In this document: positions 1-7,251 of the stretch, piece after piece
How the letters are laid out: each line of letters begins with the position of its first letter
Numbering within the stretch: position 1 is the first letter of the stretch
Assembly: GCA_029863735.1 (NCBI GenBank)
Contig: JAOTUT010000017.1
Coordinates: 1-13,747 of the forward strand
Length of the DNA: 13,747 nucleotides
Direction: 5' to 3'
From: Ignavibacteria bacterium
GTDB lineage: Bacteria > Bacteroidota > Ignavibacteria > Ignavibacteriales > Ignavibacteriaceae
Notes under the pieces: generated by a model
The model's input: only the letters and a program-made list of their open reading frames with translations
The model's database searches: none
Told to the model about the DNA's origin: nothing
Program-made: the position numbers and the translations under genes

Positions 1-1
1 A

Positions 2-2383
2 AATATTATAAAGGAAGTAGCAAACAATAATACTGATGTGGCCGTGGTGCTTTCCGCTTTCGGGAAATCAACGGATCAGCTTGTTGAAATGAGCCGCATG
101 GCCGGGGAAGGTAATGTTCAATATATAGAATTACTTCAGAGTTTTAGAGAAATTCATTCACATTTTATTCCCGCTCTAATTGAACAAAATCAAGAAGGCG
201 TACAGCAAAGTGTAAACCAATCATTTGAAGAGCTGAAAGATATATTGCACGGAATATTTCTGGTGAAAGAACTTTCTGCACGAACACTTGATTTTGTAAT
301 GAGTTTTGGCGAAAGGCTATCCTGCTTTATTGTAAGTGAAAGTTTAAAAAATAGTATAGAGAACGTACACTATCTTGACGCCTGTAATGTTATAAAAACA
401 GATGAGAACTTTGGTGCGGCAAGAGTAAATTTTAAATTGTCCAACCAAAACCTAAACGAATATTTTAAATCGCACCCCGGGTTAATTATCGTCACTGGAT
501 TTTTGGGCTTCACAGAAAAATCTGAAACTACCACGCTTGGCAGAGGCGGCTCAGATTTTACCGCTTCGATTGTTGCCGTCGCTTTAAATGCAGAGGAAAT
601 TGAAATATGGACCGATGTAGATGGTGTAATGACGGCCGATCCAAGAAAAGTGCCCAAGGCTTTTTCAATTAAGCGCCTGACTTATGAAGAAGCTATGGAG
701 ATGTCACATTTTGGAGCCAATGTTATTCATCCCCCAACTATGCAACCGGCATTAAATGAAAACATACCAATTAAAATCCTTAATACATTCAATAAAGACT
801 TTGCCGGTTCTATAATTAGTGACGAGGACACGCTTGGCTCTTATTTAATTAAATGCGTTACTTCAATTCCCGAAGTTGCCTTGTTTCGTGTTCAGGGAAG
901 TGGGATGTTTGGTGTGACCGGCACAGCTATGCGCGTTTTTGGTACCCTTGCCAGGGAAGGAATTAATATAATATTAATAACACAGGCATCTTCCGAGCAT
1001 TCAATATGTTTTGCTGTTGCGCCAAAAGATTCCAACGGGGCAAAAAGGATAATCGAAGAAGAATTTAGACTTGAAATTGAAACAAAGCAGATTGACCATC
1101 CAATTGTTGAAACAAACCTGTCAGTTATTGCTGTGGTTGGAGAAAATATGCGTAAGACACCGGGGATATCTGGGCGTCTATTTCAAGCTCTTGGTAAAAA
1201 CGGAATAAATGTAATAACAATTGCACAGGGTTCCTCAGAGCTTAATATCTCTGTTGTTGTTCCAAAACAGGATGAGATAAAAGCACTAAACGCAATTCAC
1301 GATTCCTTCTTTTTATCGGAGACCCGATCAATAAACCTATTTGTAGTTGGTACCGGTCTTGTAGGCAGTGCCTTGCTTAGACAATTGAATGATCATTATC
1401 AATTTTTGAAAAACGAAAGACAAATTGAACTTAAACTTGTTGCATTAACAAACACTCGCAAAAATGTTTTTAATGTAGATGGGATAATGATTGAAGAATG
1501 GCAAAAACGCCTTGATGAATCTGAAGTGGATACTAATCTGCATTCATTCATTAATAATATGGTTACACAGAATTTGCCTAACAGCGTGTTTGTAGATTGT
1601 ACTTCCAGTGATGAGATTATCGAATATTATAAAAACATTATGGATGCTAGTATTTCTATAGTAACAGCAAATAAAAAAGCAAATTCAGGAAGCTTTGAAC
1701 TTTATAATAAACTAAAAACGGCAGCATCAAGAAGTGGTGCAAAATTCCTATATGAAACAAACGTGGGAGCAGGTCTTCCCGTAATTAGTACGTTGAATGA
1801 CTTGCGTGGAAGCGGAGATAAAATTTTAAAAATAGAAGCAATTTTGTCTGGTACGCTGAGCTATATTTTTAATTCATTTGGCAAAGAAAAATCATTCTGC
1901 GAAGTAGTTTACATGGCTATGAAAACAGGATATACAGAACCTGATCCGCGTGATGATTTAAATGGCCTCGATGTGGCTCGCAAGCTGCTGATATTGGGGC
2001 GTGAAATGGGATTATCTCTGGAGTTAAATGATATACAAGTAGAAAACCTGGTGCCGGAAAATTGCCGCAGCATACCTACGATCGAAAAGTTTTTTGAAGA
2101 ATTTGAAAAAGCTAATCCGGATTTTGAAAACCGCCGTACCGATGCCGAAAAAGAAGGAAGGGTTTTACGTTACATTGCAATTTTGGAAAATGGTAATGCT
2201 CAAGTAACTCTTCAGGATGTTGGTTCAGACCACCCGTTTTATAATTTATCAGGGAGTGATAATATTATCTCGTTTACCACTGATCGTTATCATGATAGAC
2301 CACTCGTGATTAAGGGTCCAGGTGCAGGTGCTGAGGTTACTGCGGCTGGGATGTTTGCAGATATTATAAGAATATTAAACTGA
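2..2383 (+). CDS. thrA: Bifunctional aspartokinase / homoserine dehydrogenase, 5' end cut by window edge
   Basis: The enzyme catalyses the first (aspartate to aspartyl phosphate) and third (aspartate semialdehyde to homoserine) steps of the threonine/methionine branch. The frame is open from base 2, so 793 residues are visible. The GTG at 38 is internal, because the 12 codons before it align well with the start of the kinase fold. About 20 residues, including the KFGGTS motif, should lie outside the window (E. coli ThrA is 820 residues). Numbering from base 2: kinase domain about 1-285 with GRGGSDFT at 180-187 and VDGVMTADP near 206; two ACT regulatory domains about 292-357 and 373-422; NAD(P) loop GTGLVG at 450-455; homoserine dehydrogenase signature PDPRDDLNGLD at 647-657 with the catalytic Lys at 661; C-terminal GAGAEVTAAG from 774. 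The ACT pair implies feedback inhibition, by threonine in characterised ThrA enzymes. First visible gene of a thrA-thrB-thrC operon. The operon promoter and any thr leader are upstream of the window. Confidence 0.96.
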   Translation, partial: NIIKEVANNNTDVAVVLSAFGKSTDQLVEMSRMAGEGNVQYIELLQSFREIHSHFIPALIEQNQEGVQQSVNQSFEELKDILHGIFLVKELSARTLDFVMSFGERLSCFIVSESLKNSIENVHYLDACNVIKTDENFGAARVNFKLSNQNLNEYFKSHPGLIIVTGFLGFTEKSETTTLGRGGSDFTASIVAVALNAEEIEIWTDVDGVMTADPRKVPKAFSIKRLTYEEAMEMSHFGANVIHPPTMQPALNENIPIKILNTFNKDFAGSIISDEDTLGSYLIKCVTSIPEVALFRVQGSGMFGVTGTAMRVFGTLAREGINIILITQASSEHSICFAVAPKDSNGAKRIIEEEFRLEIETKQIDHPIVETNLSVIAVVGENMRKTPGISGRLFQALGKNGINVITIAQGSSELNISVVVPKQDEIKALNAIHDSFFLSETRSINLFVVGTGLVGSALLRQLNDHYQFLKNERQIELKLVALTNTRKNVFNVDGIMIEEWQKRLDESEVDTNLHSFINNMVTQNLPNSVFVDCTSSDEIIEYYKNIMDASISIVTANKKANSGSFELYNKLKTAASRSGAKFLYETNVGAGLPVISTLNDLRGSGDKILKIEAILSGTLSYIFNSFGKEKSFCEVVYMAMKTGYTEPDPRDDLNGLDVARKLLILGREMGLSLELNDIQVENLVPENCRSIPTIEKFFEEFEKANPDFENRRTDAEKEGRVLRYIAILENGNAQVTLQDVGSDHPFYNLSGSDNIISFTTDRYHDRPLVIKGPGAGAEVTAAGMFADIIRILN

Positions 2384-2433
2384 AATCTTTTATAGAAAAT
2401 TAATCTTATTAAATCCATGTTAGGAAAGTTTTA

Positions 2434-3375
2434 ATGCCCAGCGAAGTTAGTGTATTTGCACCTGCAACTGTTTCAAATGTAGCTTGCGGATTTGATATAA
2501 TGGGCTTTGCTGTTAATGAGCCTGGTGATGTGGCCACAGTGAGGAAAATTGAGAGGCTGGGAGTGTTTATAAAAAATATTAGTGGAGACGACCGCCGGTT
2601 ACCACGAGAGCCATATAAAAACACTGCCGGCATAGCTGTAATAGAGCTTCTGAAAAGAATAGATGTCTCCGATGGTATTGAAATTGAATTGCAAAAAAAC
2701 ATGCCCCTGGGAAGCGGTCTTGGATCAAGCGCTGCTTCAGCTGTTGCTGCAGTATTAGCTGCAAACATATTGTTTGATAATCAACTATCAAGAATAGAGC
2801 TGCTGCCTTTCGTTTTAGAAGCAGAAAAAGCTGCCTGTGGTACAGCACATGCTGATAATGCCGCACCATCAATGCTCGGGGGCTTCATCCTTGTACGCAG
2901 CTATAATCCGCTTGACACTATATCACTTGCTGTGCCTGATGAACTCATATGCACAATACTTCATCCCGCATTAGAAATACAAACTGAACATGCACGTAAA
3001 ATCCTTTCAGAAAAAGTTTTTCTAAAAGATGCGGTAACACAATGGGGAAACGTGGGGGGATTGGTTACTGGATTATTAACAAAGGATTACGAATTAATTG
3101 GCCGCTCACTTCAAGATGTTATTGTTGAGCCAGTACGCTCAAAATTAATTCCTGGTTTCACAGACATTAAAAAGGCTGCGATAGGTGCCGGTGCACTTGG
3201 CTGCAGTATCTCGGGTTCGGGTCCGGCTATCTTTGCTCTATCAAAATCCAGAGACACAGCAAATAATGTCGGCCAATCAATGAAAGATACTTGTGATGCA
3301 AAAGGAATTGATAATACAATCTATGTTTCAGAAGTCAATATTGAGGGGGCACGAGTAATATCCCAAGATGAATAA
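2434..3375 (+). CDS. thrB: Homoserine kinase (GHMP family)
   Basis: Phosphorylates homoserine to O-phosphohomoserine with ATP in the cytoplasm, feeding ThrC directly. The 313-residue length matches the family (E. coli ThrB 310). The GHMP nucleotide-binding loop PLGSGLGSSAAS is at residues 91-102. The HADNAAPSMLGG segment at 139-150 and the C-terminal glycine-rich motif SISGSGPAIFAL at 258-269 are also present. The ATG at 2434 is preceded by AGGAAAG (2422-2428) with five bases between, which supports this start. It lies 50 bases after thrA with no terminator between them, so the two are very likely co-transcribed. Its stop shares one base with the thrC start. Confidence 0.96.
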   Translation: MPSEVSVFAPATVSNVACGFDIMGFAVNEPGDVATVRKIERLGVFIKNISGDDRRLPREPYKNTAGIAVIELLKRIDVSDGIEIELQKNMPLGSGLGSSAASAVAAVLAANILFDNQLSRIELLPFVLEAEKAACGTAHADNAAPSMLGGFILVRSYNPLDTISLAVPDELICTILHPALEIQTEHARKILSEKVFLKDAVTQWGNVGGLVTGLLTKDYELIGRSLQDVIVEPVRSKLIPGFTDIKKAAIGAGALGCSISGSGPAIFALSKSRDTANNVGQSMKDTCDAKGIDNTIYVSEVNIEGARVISQDE

Positions 3376-4679
3376 TGCTCTATTACAGCACAAATAAAAA
3401 AAGCACCGAGGTTGATTTTAAAACTGCTGTGCTTAAAGGTTTGCCTGAGGACAATGGCCTTTATATGCCAAAACAAATCCCCGAATTACCGAGTGGGTTT
3501 ATAAACTCATTACCAACTTTAACTTTTCAGGAAATTTCATTTCAAGTAGCAAGTGCATTTATAAGTGATGATCTTTCCGAAGATAATTTAAGGACAATTA
3601 TTAATGAAGCCTTTAATTTCGATGCTCCATTAGTAGAGCTTGATAATAATTTATTCAGCTTCGAACTTTTTCATGGACCAACGCTTGCATTCAAAGATTT
3701 TGCAGCACGGTTTATGGCCAAGCTAATGGGGTTTTATGTTGAGCAATCGGGGAAAGAGCTAACAATTCTTGTGGCGACCTCAGGAGATACGGGAAGTGCT
3801 GTAGCCAGTGGGTTTCTCAATGTGCCGGGTATACAAGTGTTCCTGCTATATCCAAGCAACAAAGTAAGCCATATTCAAGAACAGCAATTAACTACTTTTG
3901 GTAACAACATTACCTCACTGGAAATTGAAGGTACTTTTGACGATTGTCAGAAAATAACAAAGCAGGCATTTTTAGATTCGGAGTTAAATAAACGCTTCAC
4001 GCTTACATCAGCAAATTCTATAAACGTTGCACGTTTAATACCTCAATCTTTCTATTACTTTTATGCTTACGCACAAGCGAGAATAACAAATAGTGAACCA
4101 ATAATTATATCGGTACCATGTGGAAATTTAGGTAACATTACAAGCGGCTTGTTAGCAAAACATATGGGTCTCCCAATAAAAAAATATGTTTTGTCTTCAA
4201 ATGTGAATGATGTTGTTCTTAAGTATTTAAAAACCGGAACATTCTCACCAGCCGCCTCTATAAAAACAATATCCAATGCAATGGATGTTGGTAATCCAAG
4301 TAACTTTGTAAGAATTCAGGCTCTTTGCAATAGTAGTGTTGAAAATTTACGCAAGGATGTTTCGGGATTTTCATTTAATGATTCACAAACAATTAATGCT
4401 ATTCGGGATGTATATAAAAAGTATAATTATGTAATGGATCCACACGGTGCTGTAGGATATTTAGGATTACAAAATTATCTTCAGCAAATAAATGAAATGT
4501 CTAACGGAATATTTATTGAGACAGCCCACCCTGCAAAATTTCTTGATAGTGTTGAAGATGCCATCAGTACAGAAGTAGAGATGCCCGATAGATTAGAATC
4601 GGTATTGCATAAAGAGAAGAAGGTGGTAAAACTCTCAGCTTCACTTTCATCATTTAAGGAATTTCTTTTATCTATTTAA
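3375..4679 (+). CDS. thrC: Threonine synthase
   Basis: PLP-dependent enzyme converting O-phosphohomoserine to threonine, the last step of the pathway. It has 434 residues (E. coli ThrC 428). The segment HGPTLAFKDFAARFM near residues 100-114 carries the Schiff-base lysine, Lys107. ATSGDTGSAVA (134-144) and the PLP phosphate-binding CGNLGN (249-254) are intact. The N-terminal MLYYSTN and KGLPEDNGLYMP elements are those of the bacterial type that lacks the long plant-like N-terminal extension. The ATG overlaps the thrB stop as TAATG, an arrangement typical of translational coupling. There is no good independent Shine-Dalgarno sequence, only a weak AAGATGA. Confidence 0.96.
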   Translation: MLYYSTNKKSTEVDFKTAVLKGLPEDNGLYMPKQIPELPSGFINSLPTLTFQEISFQVASAFISDDLSEDNLRTIINEAFNFDAPLVELDNNLFSFELFHGPTLAFKDFAARFMAKLMGFYVEQSGKELTILVATSGDTGSAVASGFLNVPGIQVFLLYPSNKVSHIQEQQLTTFGNNITSLEIEGTFDDCQKITKQAFLDSELNKRFTLTSANSINVARLIPQSFYYFYAYAQARITNSEPIIISVPCGNLGNITSGLLAKHMGLPIKKYVLSSNVNDVVLKYLKTGTFSPAASIKTISNAMDVGNPSNFVRIQALCNSSVENLRKDVSGFSFNDSQTINAIRDVYKKYNYVMDPHGAVGYLGLQNYLQQINEMSNGIFIETAHPAKFLDSVEDAISTEVEMPDRLESVLHKEKKVVKLSASLSSFKEFLLSI

Positions 4680-4708
4680 TGATTGGTATAAAAAATAACA
4701 TTTAGATA

Positions 4709-5518
4709 ATGAGCAAGTACTTCTTATCAAAAATAAACATCTATCCCATAAAATCGCTTTCGGGTATTTCGCTTCAATCAGCCGGGGTTGAAGAAAGAGG
4801 ATTAAAACATGATCGAAGACTTATGCTTGTTGATGAATCAAACCGGTTTATCACACAGAGGCCTTATCCACAAATGGCATTGATTAAAGTAGAAAGAAAG
4901 GATAATCTGTTAACCGTTTTGCACAAGCAAAATAAACTTTCTCCCTTAACCATTCAAGCTTTACCTTATGATGAAAAAGAGGTTAGTGTGCAAATATGGA
5001 AAGACAATGTACCGGCACTAAAATATAACAACGATGTAAATGATTGGTTCACCGAAGCGATCGGAATTAAATGCAGTTTAGTTTATATGCCCAATACTAC
5101 TAAAAGAAATACTAATCCTGATTATGCTAAAAATAAAATTGTAAGTTTTGCAGATGGTTATCCTTTTCTAATCATCGGGCAATCATCACTTGATGATCTT
5201 AATTTAAGAATGGAAGTTCCCCTGCCCATGAATAGATTCCGGACAAACTTCGTATTTACCGGGGGAAAACCGTTTGAAGAAGATGAATGGAAAAAAATTA
5301 AAATCGGAGAAATTGTATTTGAGGTTTTAAAACCTTGCGCACGTTGCGTTATTACAACTACAAATCAGGAAACTGCTGAGCGGTTGCACGAACCATTGTT
5401 GACTCTCTCAAAGTACAGAAAGATAGATAATAAAGTTATGTTTGGTCAAAATATGGTATCCGATAGAAATGGTAAAGTTGCAATTGAGTCAAGAATAGAA
5501 GTTTTGGAGAGAAAATAA
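4709..5518 (+). CDS. MOSC domain-containing protein (YcbX/mARC-like)
   Basis: A 269-residue soluble protein. Residues about 3-120 form the MOSC N-terminal beta-barrel domain (IYPIKSLSGI at 11-20, GLKHDRRLMLVD at 31-42). Residues about 140-265 form the MOSC domain, with RFRTNFVF at 176-183, KPCARC at 208-213 and FGQNM at 245-249. In the mARC/YcbX relatives a cysteine in this C-x-x-C region binds the molybdenum cofactor, and the proteins reduce N-hydroxylated compounds. Here the two candidates are Cys210 and Cys213. There is no C-terminal 2Fe-2S ferredoxin domain, so an electron donor would have to come from elsewhere. It starts 29 bases after thrC with no terminator, so it is probably the last gene of the thr transcript, although no functional link to threonine synthesis is evident. 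The substrate is unknown. Confidence 0.88.
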   Translation: MSKYFLSKINIYPIKSLSGISLQSAGVEERGLKHDRRLMLVDESNRFITQRPYPQMALIKVERKDNLLTVLHKQNKLSPLTIQALPYDEKEVSVQIWKDNVPALKYNNDVNDWFTEAIGIKCSLVYMPNTTKRNTNPDYAKNKIVSFADGYPFLIIGQSSLDDLNLRMEVPLPMNRFRTNFVFTGGKPFEEDEWKKIKIGEIVFEVLKPCARCVITTTNQETAERLHEPLLTLSKYRKIDNKVMFGQNMVSDRNGKVAIESRIEVLERK

Positions 5519-5523
5519 ACCGC

Positions 5524-5552
5524 TTGACTTCCAAGACTCAAAAAAATATATT
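5524..5552 (+). promoter_or_regulatory. Sigma-70-type promoter for the trpL-trpB2 unit
   Basis: TTGACT (5524-5529) and TATATT (5547-5552) are separated by exactly 17 bases. Each box matches the E. coli consensus at five of six positions. Transcription would begin near 5559, about 15 bases before the leader-peptide ATG at 5574 and about 205 bases before the trpB start. The promoter lies immediately after the MOSC stop at 5518, separating the thr operon from the trpB2 unit. That the sigma factor of this organism uses this consensus is inference. Confidence 0.6.
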
Positions 5553-5573
5553 GCAACCGGAATTAAATAAACA

Positions 5574-5648
5574 ATGAAAAACACTTTTTCTAAATATCAC
5601 TTTTCAAATCTTTCCAACACACTCTCCTGGCGTGGCTGGCGCCGCTAA
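5574..5648 (+). CDS. trpL: Candidate tryptophan leader peptide, 24 residues
   Basis: A short ORF starting MKNTFSKYHF and ending WRGWRR followed by TAA. The two Trp codons are 19 (5628-5630) and 22 (5637-5639), separated by CGT GGC, and two Arg codons precede the stop. Features consistent with a leader peptide are its length of 24 codons, clustered Trp codons at the end, a promoter just upstream, and hairpin-forming sequence downstream. The next gene, 115 bases on, is a tryptophan synthase beta chain. In known trp leaders (for example E. coli trpL) a ribosome stalling at such codons when charged tRNA-Trp is scarce changes RNA folding and raises expression. The ribosome-binding site is weak: only GGAA about 12 bases before the ATG. 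The GC-rich block TGGCGT/GCGCCG (5628-5644) can itself form a short hairpin over both Trp codons. A chance ORF cannot be excluded without conservation data. Confidence 0.68.
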   Translation: MKNTFSKYHFSNLSNTLSWRGWRR

Positions 5649-5763
5649 AATATTTCTACATACTTACGTTCATACGTCCGTAGACTTTGTCTCCGCGACA
5701 AGTAAATAATTTTATTTCATAAAACATATAAATCAATAATCTATTATTGAAAGGAGTAATACC
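5649..5763 (+). promoter_or_regulatory. trpB2 leader with competing hairpins (candidate attenuator)
   Basis: An untranslated stretch between trpL and trpB that contains several short complementary segments. TCTAC (5655-5659) can pair with GTAGA (5680-5684), enclosing ACGT/ACGT (5666-5669 and 5674-5677). AGAC (5682-5685) can pair with GTCT (5689-5692). ACTTTGTC (5684-5691) can pair with GACAAGT (5697-5703) across a TCCGC loop with one bulged T, and that hairpin is followed by AAATAATTTTATTTC. The second and third pairings exclude each other. None is a textbook GC-rich stem followed by an unbroken T run, so I cannot name a terminator or an antiterminator with certainty. Confidence 0.5.
5734..5749. 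repeat. AT-rich perfect inverted repeat abutting the trpB ribosome-binding site
   Basis: CAATAAT (5734-5740), a CT spacer and ATTATTG (5743-5749) form a perfect palindrome. It ends one base before AAGGAG (5751-5756), the Shine-Dalgarno sequence of trpB. It could be a protein-binding operator or a weak RNA hairpin affecting ribosome access. In AT-rich DNA a chance origin is also plausible. Confidence 0.45.
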
Positions 5764-7131
5764 ATGAGTATTGCGAAGAAGATTCTTTTAACTGATTCCG
5801 AACTTCCGGATAAATATTACAACATCCAGGCTGATATGCCTAATCCAACTTTGCCTCCACTGCACCCGGGAACAAAGCAGCCAATCGGTCCTGAGGACCT
5901 CGCTGCACTTTTTCCAATGGAACTTATAAAGCAGGAAGTCTCGCAGGAAAGATATATTGAAATTCCCGATGAGGTAAGAAGCGTTTACAAACTTTACCGT
6001 CCCACCCCGATGTTTCGGGCAACTAATCTTGAAAAGTTATTGGACACACCTGCGAAAATTTATTATAAATATGAGGGTGTAAGTCCAACAGGTTCACATA
6101 AGCCGAATACAGCAATCGCTCAAGCATATTATAATAAGATGGAGGGAGTAAAAGCACTAATAACGGAAACAGGTGCCGGACAGTGGGGCAGCGCTTTAAG
6201 TTTTGCCTGCCAACAGTTTGGTCTGGGCTGCGAAGTTTATATGGTGAAGATAAGCTACGATCAAAAGCCATATAGAAAAGTTATGATGAATACTTTTGGT
6301 GCACAGGTCCATTCATCGCCAAGTGACAGAACAAATTCCGGCAGAAAAATTCTCAGCGAAGATCCAAACTCTCCCGGAAGTTTAGGCATAGCAATTTCCG
6401 AAGCAGTTGAGATGGCTGCCACAACTGAAGGAACAAATTACGCTCTTGGAAGCGTTCTCAATCATGTATTGATGCATCAAACCGTAATCGGGCAGGAAGC
6501 AATAAAGCAGTTAGAAATGACAGGTGATTTTCCTGATATTATAATTGCACCTTTTGGCGGCGGTTCAAACTTTGCCGGGATAGCTTTTCCGTTTCTCCGA
6601 TACAATTTTCAGGAAGGAAAGAATATTAGGTGCATTGCTGTCGAACCAGCCAGTTGTCCTAAATTAACTAAAGGAGAATTCCGATATGATTTTGGTGACA
6701 TGGTTGGCTTAACTCCATTAATTCCAATGTACACACTTGGGCATACATTTGTACCTGCGCCAATCCATGCAGGCGGTTTGCGTTACCACGGTGCTGGTGC
6801 AATCATAAGCCAATTATTGAAAGATAAAATAATTGAAGCGGTTGCTTTACAACAGATTGAATGTTTTGAAGCAGGAGTGACTTTTGCACGTGCAGAAGGA
6901 ATAATCCCCGCACCCGAAGCAAACCATGGAATTGCTCAGGTAATACGCGAAGCAATTAAAGCAAAAGAAGAAGGTGTGAAGAAAACCATCCTGTTTAATC
7001 TTTGCGGACATGGATATTTCGATATGAGTGCTTATGAAGATTATTTTTCAGGCAAACTTGTGGATCACGAACTAACGGATGAGCAGCTTTACTCCGAACT
7101 CAGAAAACTCCAAACTCCGGAAGCAGCTTAG
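5764..7131 (+). CDS. trpB: Tryptophan synthase beta chain, TrpB2 type
   Basis: PLP enzyme that condenses indole with serine to give tryptophan. The 455-residue length, longer than the roughly 400 of classical TrpB1, and the N-terminal segment [15 protein letters not shown] (26-40) mark the TrpB2 subfamily (COG1350). Schiff-base Lys113 lies in [17 protein letters not shown] (134-142) contains the conserved catalytic Glu135. FGGGSNFAG (264-272) is the PLP phosphate loop. The start is well supported by AAGGAG seven bases before the ATG. No trpA or other trp gene lies next to it. TrpB2 proteins often occur beside a TrpB1 in the same genome and are thought to work alone, for example in indole salvage, since they interact poorly with TrpA. 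The upstream Trp-codon ORF suggests control by tryptophan supply. Whether the genome also has trpB1 cannot be seen here. Confidence 0.95.
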   Translation: MSIAKKILLTDSELPDKYYNIQADMPNPTLPPLHPGTKQPIGPEDLAALFPMELIKQEVSQERYIEIPDEVRSVYKLYRPTPMFRATNLEKLLDTPAKIYYKYEGVSPTGSHKPNTAIAQAYYNKMEGVKALITETGAGQWGSALSFACQQFGLGCEVYMVKISYDQKPYRKVMMNTFGAQVHSSPSDRTNSGRKILSEDPNSPGSLGIAISEAVEMAATTEGTNYALGSVLNHVLMHQTVIGQEAIKQLEMTGDFPDIIIAPFGGGSNFAGIAFPFLRYNFQEGKNIRCIAVEPASCPKLTKGEFRYDFGDMVGLTPLIPMYTLGHTFVPAPIHAGGLRYHGAGAIISQLLKDKIIEAVALQQIECFEAGVTFARAEGIIPAPEANHGIAQVIREAIKAKEEGVKKTILFNLCGHGYFDMSAYEDYFSGKLVDHELTDEQLYSELRKLQTPEAA

Positions 7132-7148
7132 TTACCAAACATCCCATT

Positions 7149-7176
7149 GTAGAGACGCATTGCGATGCGTCTCTAC
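7149..7176. repeat. Perfect palindrome with 12-bp stem, REP/MITE-like
   Basis: GTAGAGACGCAT (7149-7160) and ATGCGTCTCTAC (7165-7176) are exact reverse complements around a TGCG loop. There is no T run on either side, so it is not a standard intrinsic terminator, although it sits 17 bases after the trpB stop. Palindromes beginning GTAGAGACG are, from general knowledge, dispersed repeats in several bacterial phyla. Only one copy is in this window, so its repeat status here is inference. Confidence 0.7.
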
Positions 7177-7251
7177 CTATATTAAACTACATTTTCATTA
7201 TTATTACCAAAGTGAAAAATCCCCATAATAAAATCAAATAGGGTTTAAACT

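Noticed and set aside
38..40. GTG as the start of thrA
   Set aside because: The frame is open upstream to the window edge, those codons fit the aspartokinase N-terminus, and the KFGGTS motif would be missing otherwise.
370..657. 95-codon - strand ORF inside thrA
   Set aside because: It lies wholly antisense to the aspartokinase domain, has no recognisable protein features, and is a shadow. The same applies to the - strand ORFs within thrB, thrC, trpB and the amidase gene.
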